From assembly GCA_018336015.1 (NCBI GenBank), contig JAGXQZ010000050.1, forward strand, positions 1-64,000: DNA of 64,000 bases, in the 5' to 3' direction. Source of the stretch: Algoriphagus sp. GTDB lineage: Bacteria > Bacteroidota > Bacteroidia > Cytophagales > Cyclobacteriaceae. The notes below the pieces were generated by a model, which was given only the letters and a program-made list of their open reading frames with translations, was not told the DNA's origin and ran no database searches. This document shows, piece after piece, positions 60,890 through 64,000 of the stretch. Numbering within the stretch: position 1 is the stretch's first letter; each line of letters opens with the position of its first letter. A program made the translations under genes and the position numbers.

Positions 60890-62116
60890 TTACAATTCCT
60901 TGACCGTATCTACTTGGGAAGCAATCCAGGCAGGTCTCCAGGAAGCAAGCAACGTAATGGTGACGACCGCGACGCTAATCCAAAGAAAGTCTTGCAAGTC
61001 GATCCTTACCGGGTAGGCGTCTACCACTCCAGAGGAAATACCCAAAGAAATCAATCCAAATTTTTCCTGAGCTCCTACCAAGGCAAACCCTAAAATCAAT
61101 CCTAACAGTGCTCCGGAAAAGGCGATCATTGCCCCTTGTTTGAGGAAAATAGACCGAATTAGGCTGTTTTTGGCTCCCATTGCTTTTAGAATTGCAATGT
61201 CTTTTTTCTTCTCAATGGCCAGCATGCTCAAGGAGAAAAAGATATTAAACGAGGCGATGGCCAGGATAAAGGTCAGGGTAAGGAAAACGAAGAGTTTTTC
61301 CAACTTGACTGTACGGATCAAGCCTGCATGCTGCTCATCTGCATTTTTCACTGAAAAATCAGGACCCAACTTCTGAATAAGCTTCGCTTGAACTTCAAGA
61401 ATGGAGGCACCCTCTTTGACTTTGACCTCGAGTGAAGTACGCTTGTCATCATAATTGAGCAGATTTTGGGAAAACTCCAATGGAACAATCACATACTCGT
61501 TGTCAAAGCTTTGTTCAATACTAAAAAATGCCCTCGGCTCAATTTGAGCACTGGAATAAAGCTGATTGGGGTCAATACTGCCCGCCGTGCGGGGAGCCTT
61601 AGGATAATAGACTTTTAGGGCTGAATTAATTTCTCCCAAATTGACTGACAGAAAAAACCCCACTCCTCGGCCGAGAATTGCACCGGGTCGCAGGGAGGTA
61701 CCCAGCGTGGTATCGCCCCAAAAAAACCCTTTTGCAAACCTATCCTGATCCAGAAAATTATCAGAAACACCTTTGAGCCTTACTACCTGCTGATTGCCCC
61801 GATACTCCAAAAGCGCATTGTCTTCAATGACTTCGGTAAGGATACCTACGCCATCGATTTGCCTAATGGAATTGAGCCACTCTTCGGTCACCACGAAGCT
61901 TTTGCCCTTGACAGGTTCAATTTTCAGTTCGGCATCAAAGCTGGCAAACAAACTTCTGATCAGATCCTCCAGTCCGTTGAACACAGACATGACCGCTACC
62001 AGTGCCATGGTACTGATGGCCACTCCCACCATGGAGATGATGGATAGGACAGTAATAAAATTGCGCTTTTTCTTACTGCGAAAGTACCTGCCGGCTATGA
62101 AGGAACTGGTATCCAC
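60890..62116 (-). CDS. LolC/LolE-type ABC transporter permease
   Basis: A 408-residue membrane protein with the FtsX/MacB layout: one N-terminal helix (FITVLSIISMVGVAISTMAL), a large periplasmic domain (about 50-270), and three C-terminal helices (FVFLTLTFILAIASFNIFFS, GAMIAFSGALLGLILGFAL, FLWISVAVVTITLLASW). The start FIAGRYFRSKKKRNFIT is that of lipoprotein-releasing LolC/E proteins. The ATPase subunit (LolD) is not in the window. rbfA ends 18 bp upstream in the same direction. Lipoprotein export from the inner membrane is the likely role. Confidence 0.82.
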   Translation of the reverse strand: MDTSSFIAGRYFRSKKKRNFITVLSIISMVGVAISTMALVAVMSVFNGLEDLIRSLFASFDAELKIEPVKGKSFVVTEEWLNSIRQIDGVGILTEVIEDNALLEYRGNQQVVRLKGVSDNFLDQDRFAKGFFWGDTTLGTSLRPGAILGRGVGFFLSVNLGEINSALKVYYPKAPRTAGSIDPNQLYSSAQIEPRAFFSIEQSFDNEYVIVPLEFSQNLLNYDDKRTSLEVKVKEGASILEVQAKLIQKLGPDFSVKNADEQHAGLIRTVKLEKLFVFLTLTFILAIASFNIFFSLSMLAIEKKKDIAILKAMGAKNSLIRSIFLKQGAMIAFSGALLGLILGFALVGAQEKFGLISLGISSGVVDAYPVRIDLQDFLWISVAVVTITLLASWRPAWIASQVDTVKEL

Positions 62117-62134
62117 GGGTAGATTAGGATTGAA

Positions 62135-62518
62135 TTAATCTTCCTCCTCTTCGTCGTCCTCCTCGGGTGCCGGAGGAATATTGAGATCAGAAATAACCTT
62201 GTCCATATGCTGAGCATAGGTGGCTGAATCATCCGGAAAAAATGCCAGTTCAGGAATAATTCTTACAGACTTTCCGATCCGCTTAGCCAAGGCATGGCGA
62301 ATGTCTTTTTTATGGTCATTGATGTGCTCAAAAAGCTCCTTGGAATCTGCCAAGAGAAAACTGAGGTAGGCCTTCGCAAATCCCAGGTCGGGGCTGACCA
62401 TTACCCTAGTGATGGTTACCAAAGATCTGCCGATAAGGTGCTTTGCCTCTTTTTGAAAAATATCCCCAAGTTCTTTTTGGATCAGTTTTGCGTATTTTTG
62501 TTGTCTTTTGCTTTCCAT
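62135..62518 (-). CDS. rbfA: Ribosome-binding factor A
   Basis: A 127-residue small KH-like protein for late 30S maturation. The N-terminus is MESKRQQKYAKLIQKELGDI, the middle KHLIGRSLVTITRVMVSPDLG carries the family's MVSPDLG, and RHALAKRIGKSVRIIPELAF matches the KH domain. The tail is strongly acidic (EEDDEEEED). ATG 62518 was chosen over 62560. Followed by the LolC/E-like gene. TAAATTTG is 18 bp upstream. Confidence 0.93.
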   Translation of the reverse strand: MESKRQQKYAKLIQKELGDIFQKEAKHLIGRSLVTITRVMVSPDLGFAKAYLSFLLADSKELFEHINDHKKDIRHALAKRIGKSVRIIPELAFFPDDSATYAQHMDKVISDLNIPPAPEEDDEEEED

Positions 62519-62535
62519 GTGAAGTATTTGTGTGA

Positions 62536-62543
62536 CAAATTTA
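62536..62543 (-). promoter_or_regulatory. Putative -7 element of rbfA
   Basis: On the minus strand TAAATTTG, an exact TAnnTTTG match, 18 bp before the rbfA start. No -33 element at the usual spacing. Confidence 0.45.
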
Positions 62544-62601
62544 GCGAAATACTTGGGCATGCTTTAATTTCGACCCAAACCAAGTCAATCCCCCGACCAC
62601 C

Positions 62602-63999
62602 TTGCTAAGTTTTTTCAAAGTCAACGATCCTTTTCGCCTTATCGGAATTGTAATTTATATGATACTGATCGCTGTGGTCATGTTGCTATTTTTTCCATTC
62701 CCTATCACAGAGCCTAACCTAATTTGGATGGTATTAGGGGAGCGACTCAGTGAGGGGTTCTACTTGTATCAAGATGTATTGGATGATACAGGGCCCCTTT
62801 CTGCAGGAGTATTTTCAGCTATTCACCTTTTGTTTGGCCGCAATGAACTGATATTCGATATTTTGGGCCGATTGCTGATCTTTTTCCAGATTATTTACTG
62901 GAACAATACCTTGATCAGGTATCGGGTTTTTGACGAAAACACCTACCTACCGGCAATTATCATGGCGGCACTTTTTCATTTTTCTTTCGATATGACTACG
63001 CTTTCGCCGACCCTTCTGGGCAGTACATTTCTAATGCTTGCACTCGGTCAGCTTTTTTCTCAGACCGTGTTGCAAAAAGAAACCAGTGAGTCCACCCTTT
63101 TAATTGGTATTTATGGAGGATTGGCGACTGGATTTCATCTGAATTTCGTTCTCTTTTTACCCTATATCATTTTCACCGGATTAGCGATTTCTGGATTTTC
63201 GATCAGACAGCTTTTCCTTTCACTGGTTGGGTTCTTCCTGCCTGTTTTACTCATTTTGGTATTCTACTATTGGAATGATGGTCTGCAGGAGACATTGCAG
63301 GCATGGCCAATGATCTTCACTTACCAGGCATACGAATACCAACCGATGCTGAGTTGGCTGATTCCGGGAGTAGTCCCGATCATTCTCGCTTTTGCAGGAT
63401 ATTTCTTCGGGTCCTTTTTCCGAGGAGCTACAATCAACCAACAAAAGCAGCGTCAATTGATTATCATTTGGCTGATTTTTTCCGGCTTGTTTTTCTTTTT
63501 GGTCAAAAGGCAAGCTGCCTACCAGCTACTCATTTTCATTCCAGGACTTACCTATTTGATCACCCAGTTTTTCCTTCATTTCAAAACAGGAATCATCGCC
63601 AGATTAGGTTTTGTCTTATTGGTTTTTGGGTTACCATTTGGAGGATTAGCTTATTGGGACAATCGGATAGACGTGGACAAAACCTATTTTGTCCAACCTT
63701 CCCCTTCAGATCAATCACCCAAAAGGGGTAGTGTAATGGTTCTTGGAAAGGATTGCAGCAGCTACTTAAATCATCCACTGGGAGGTCCATTTTTAAACTA
63801 CCACCTGACTAAAACTTTTTTGAACAACGAAAAAACGCTGGAACAGAAATCTGAACTCTTCAGAAAGCTGTCCCAGCAAAAAGCAGATTACATCCTTGAT
63901 CAAGAGGGAAGTTTCAAGGCCTTACTGGAAGAACTTCCCGCTCTTAAAGAACACTACGAAGAGGCTAGCCCAGGAGTATTTGTGAAAATCCACAACTAA
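62602..63999 (+). CDS. Polytopic membrane protein, unknown, TTG start
   Basis: A 465-residue protein with about ten to twelve membrane helices over residues 12-355 and a soluble C-terminal part (about 360-465) with KRGSVMVLGKDCSSYL and FLNYHLTKTF, ending in PGVFVKIHN. It resembles glycosyltransferase-C-like or O-antigen-polymerase-like proteins in outline, but I see no diagnostic motif, and a DPF motif (NDPFRL) near the N-terminus is the most regular feature. The reading frame has no ATG upstream, so TTG 62602 is the likely start; the first ATG is 19 codons in. The gene ends 1 bp before the window edge. Confidence 0.7.
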   Translation: MLSFFKVNDPFRLIGIVIYMILIAVVMLLFFPFPITEPNLIWMVLGERLSEGFYLYQDVLDDTGPLSAGVFSAIHLLFGRNELIFDILGRLLIFFQIIYWNNTLIRYRVFDENTYLPAIIMAALFHFSFDMTTLSPTLLGSTFLMLALGQLFSQTVLQKETSESTLLIGIYGGLATGFHLNFVLFLPYIIFTGLAISGFSIRQLFLSLVGFFLPVLLILVFYYWNDGLQETLQAWPMIFTYQAYEYQPMLSWLIPGVVPIILAFAGYFFGSFFRGATINQQKQRQLIIIWLIFSGLFFFLVKRQAAYQLLIFIPGLTYLITQFFLHFKTGIIARLGFVLLVFGLPFGGLAYWDNRIDVDKTYFVQPSPSDQSPKRGSVMVLGKDCSSYLNHPLGGPFLNYHLTKTFLNNEKTLEQKSELFRKLSQQKADYILDQEGSFKALLEELPALKEHYEEASPGVFVKIHN

Positions 64000-64000
64000 T

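Noticed and set aside
1-64000. CRISPR array, prophage, insertion sequence or restriction system
   Set aside because: No regularly spaced repeats, transposase, integrase, phage structural gene or methylase-nuclease pair was seen.
1-64000. tRNA or rRNA genes
   Set aside because: I found no T-loop (GGTTCGA-type) with matching acceptor stems in the gaps and no rRNA-like sequence. A scan with tRNAscan-SE would settle it.

Overview
The window reads as chromosomal DNA of a Bacteroidota bacterium, most likely a marine or freshwater member of the Cytophagales near Cyclobacteriaceae/Algoriphagus. Pointers are a SusC/SusD pair, a GldE homologue, FKBP-type lipoproteins, an HU-TPR-AURKAIP1/COX24-RNase G operon, a CrtD-type carotenoid desaturase, many secreted proteins with short N-terminal signals, -7 promoter elements of the Bacteroidetes form TAnnTTTG, and almost no Shine-Dalgarno sequences. 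The species call is inference from gene content. I saw no rRNA, tRNA, CRISPR array, insertion sequence or prophage. Most of the window is ordinary core genome.

Layout. 1-1403 is the 5' end of a large PKD/Ig-like surface protein cut by the window edge. 1.9-4.2 kb: aldehyde dehydrogenase and a lipoprotein esterase. 4.2-5.0 kb: an ECF sigma factor overlapping a small soluble anti-sigma-like protein. 5.4-6.2 kb: a DUF3127 OB-fold protein and an acidic unknown. 6.2-9.1 kb (minus): HU, TPR protein, a 29-residue AURKAIP1/COX24-type protein and RNase G, divergent from mutY-ssb-gldE (9.3-12.3 kb). 12.7-18.6 kb: glutamate synthase gltB-gltD. 18.7-25.9 kb: Spy-like protein, NDH-2, YebC, YjjX-type NTPase, a secreted unknown, M28 peptidase and a ClC channel.

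25.9-26.3 kb is a non-coding AT-rich stretch with three perfect and two near-perfect DnaA boxes, a candidate replication origin and the most striking non-genic signal here. 26.3-35.4 kb: mtgA, MaoC, tcdA, tatD, an outer-membrane receptor, superoxide dismutase, tadA, and two unrelated phosphate transporters arranged divergently around a 17-bp palindrome/direct repeat. The same 15-mer core recurs upstream of susC. 35.4-41.7 kb: deoC, a lysine/alanine dehydrogenase-like enzyme, a membrane methyltransferase, three tandem FKBP lipoproteins, nrnA-like DHH protein and ndk.

41.8-50.7 kb: CrtD-like desaturase, a secreted lipoprotein with a G8 tract, a DUF202 membrane protein with an HTH-DUF4870 regulator, and an orphan SusD/SusC pair. 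51.1-58.8 kb: 2'-5' RNA ligase-like protein, universal stress protein, a small surface-glycan group (two methyltransferases, a polyprenyl-phosphate sugar transferase, an MsbA-like ABC exporter) and a SolA-like oxidase. 58.9-64 kb: two secreted unknowns, a LolC/E-type permease with rbfA, and a polytopic membrane protein starting at TTG. Gene functions are mostly inferred from motifs in the translated sequence. Promoters and operators are pattern matches only.
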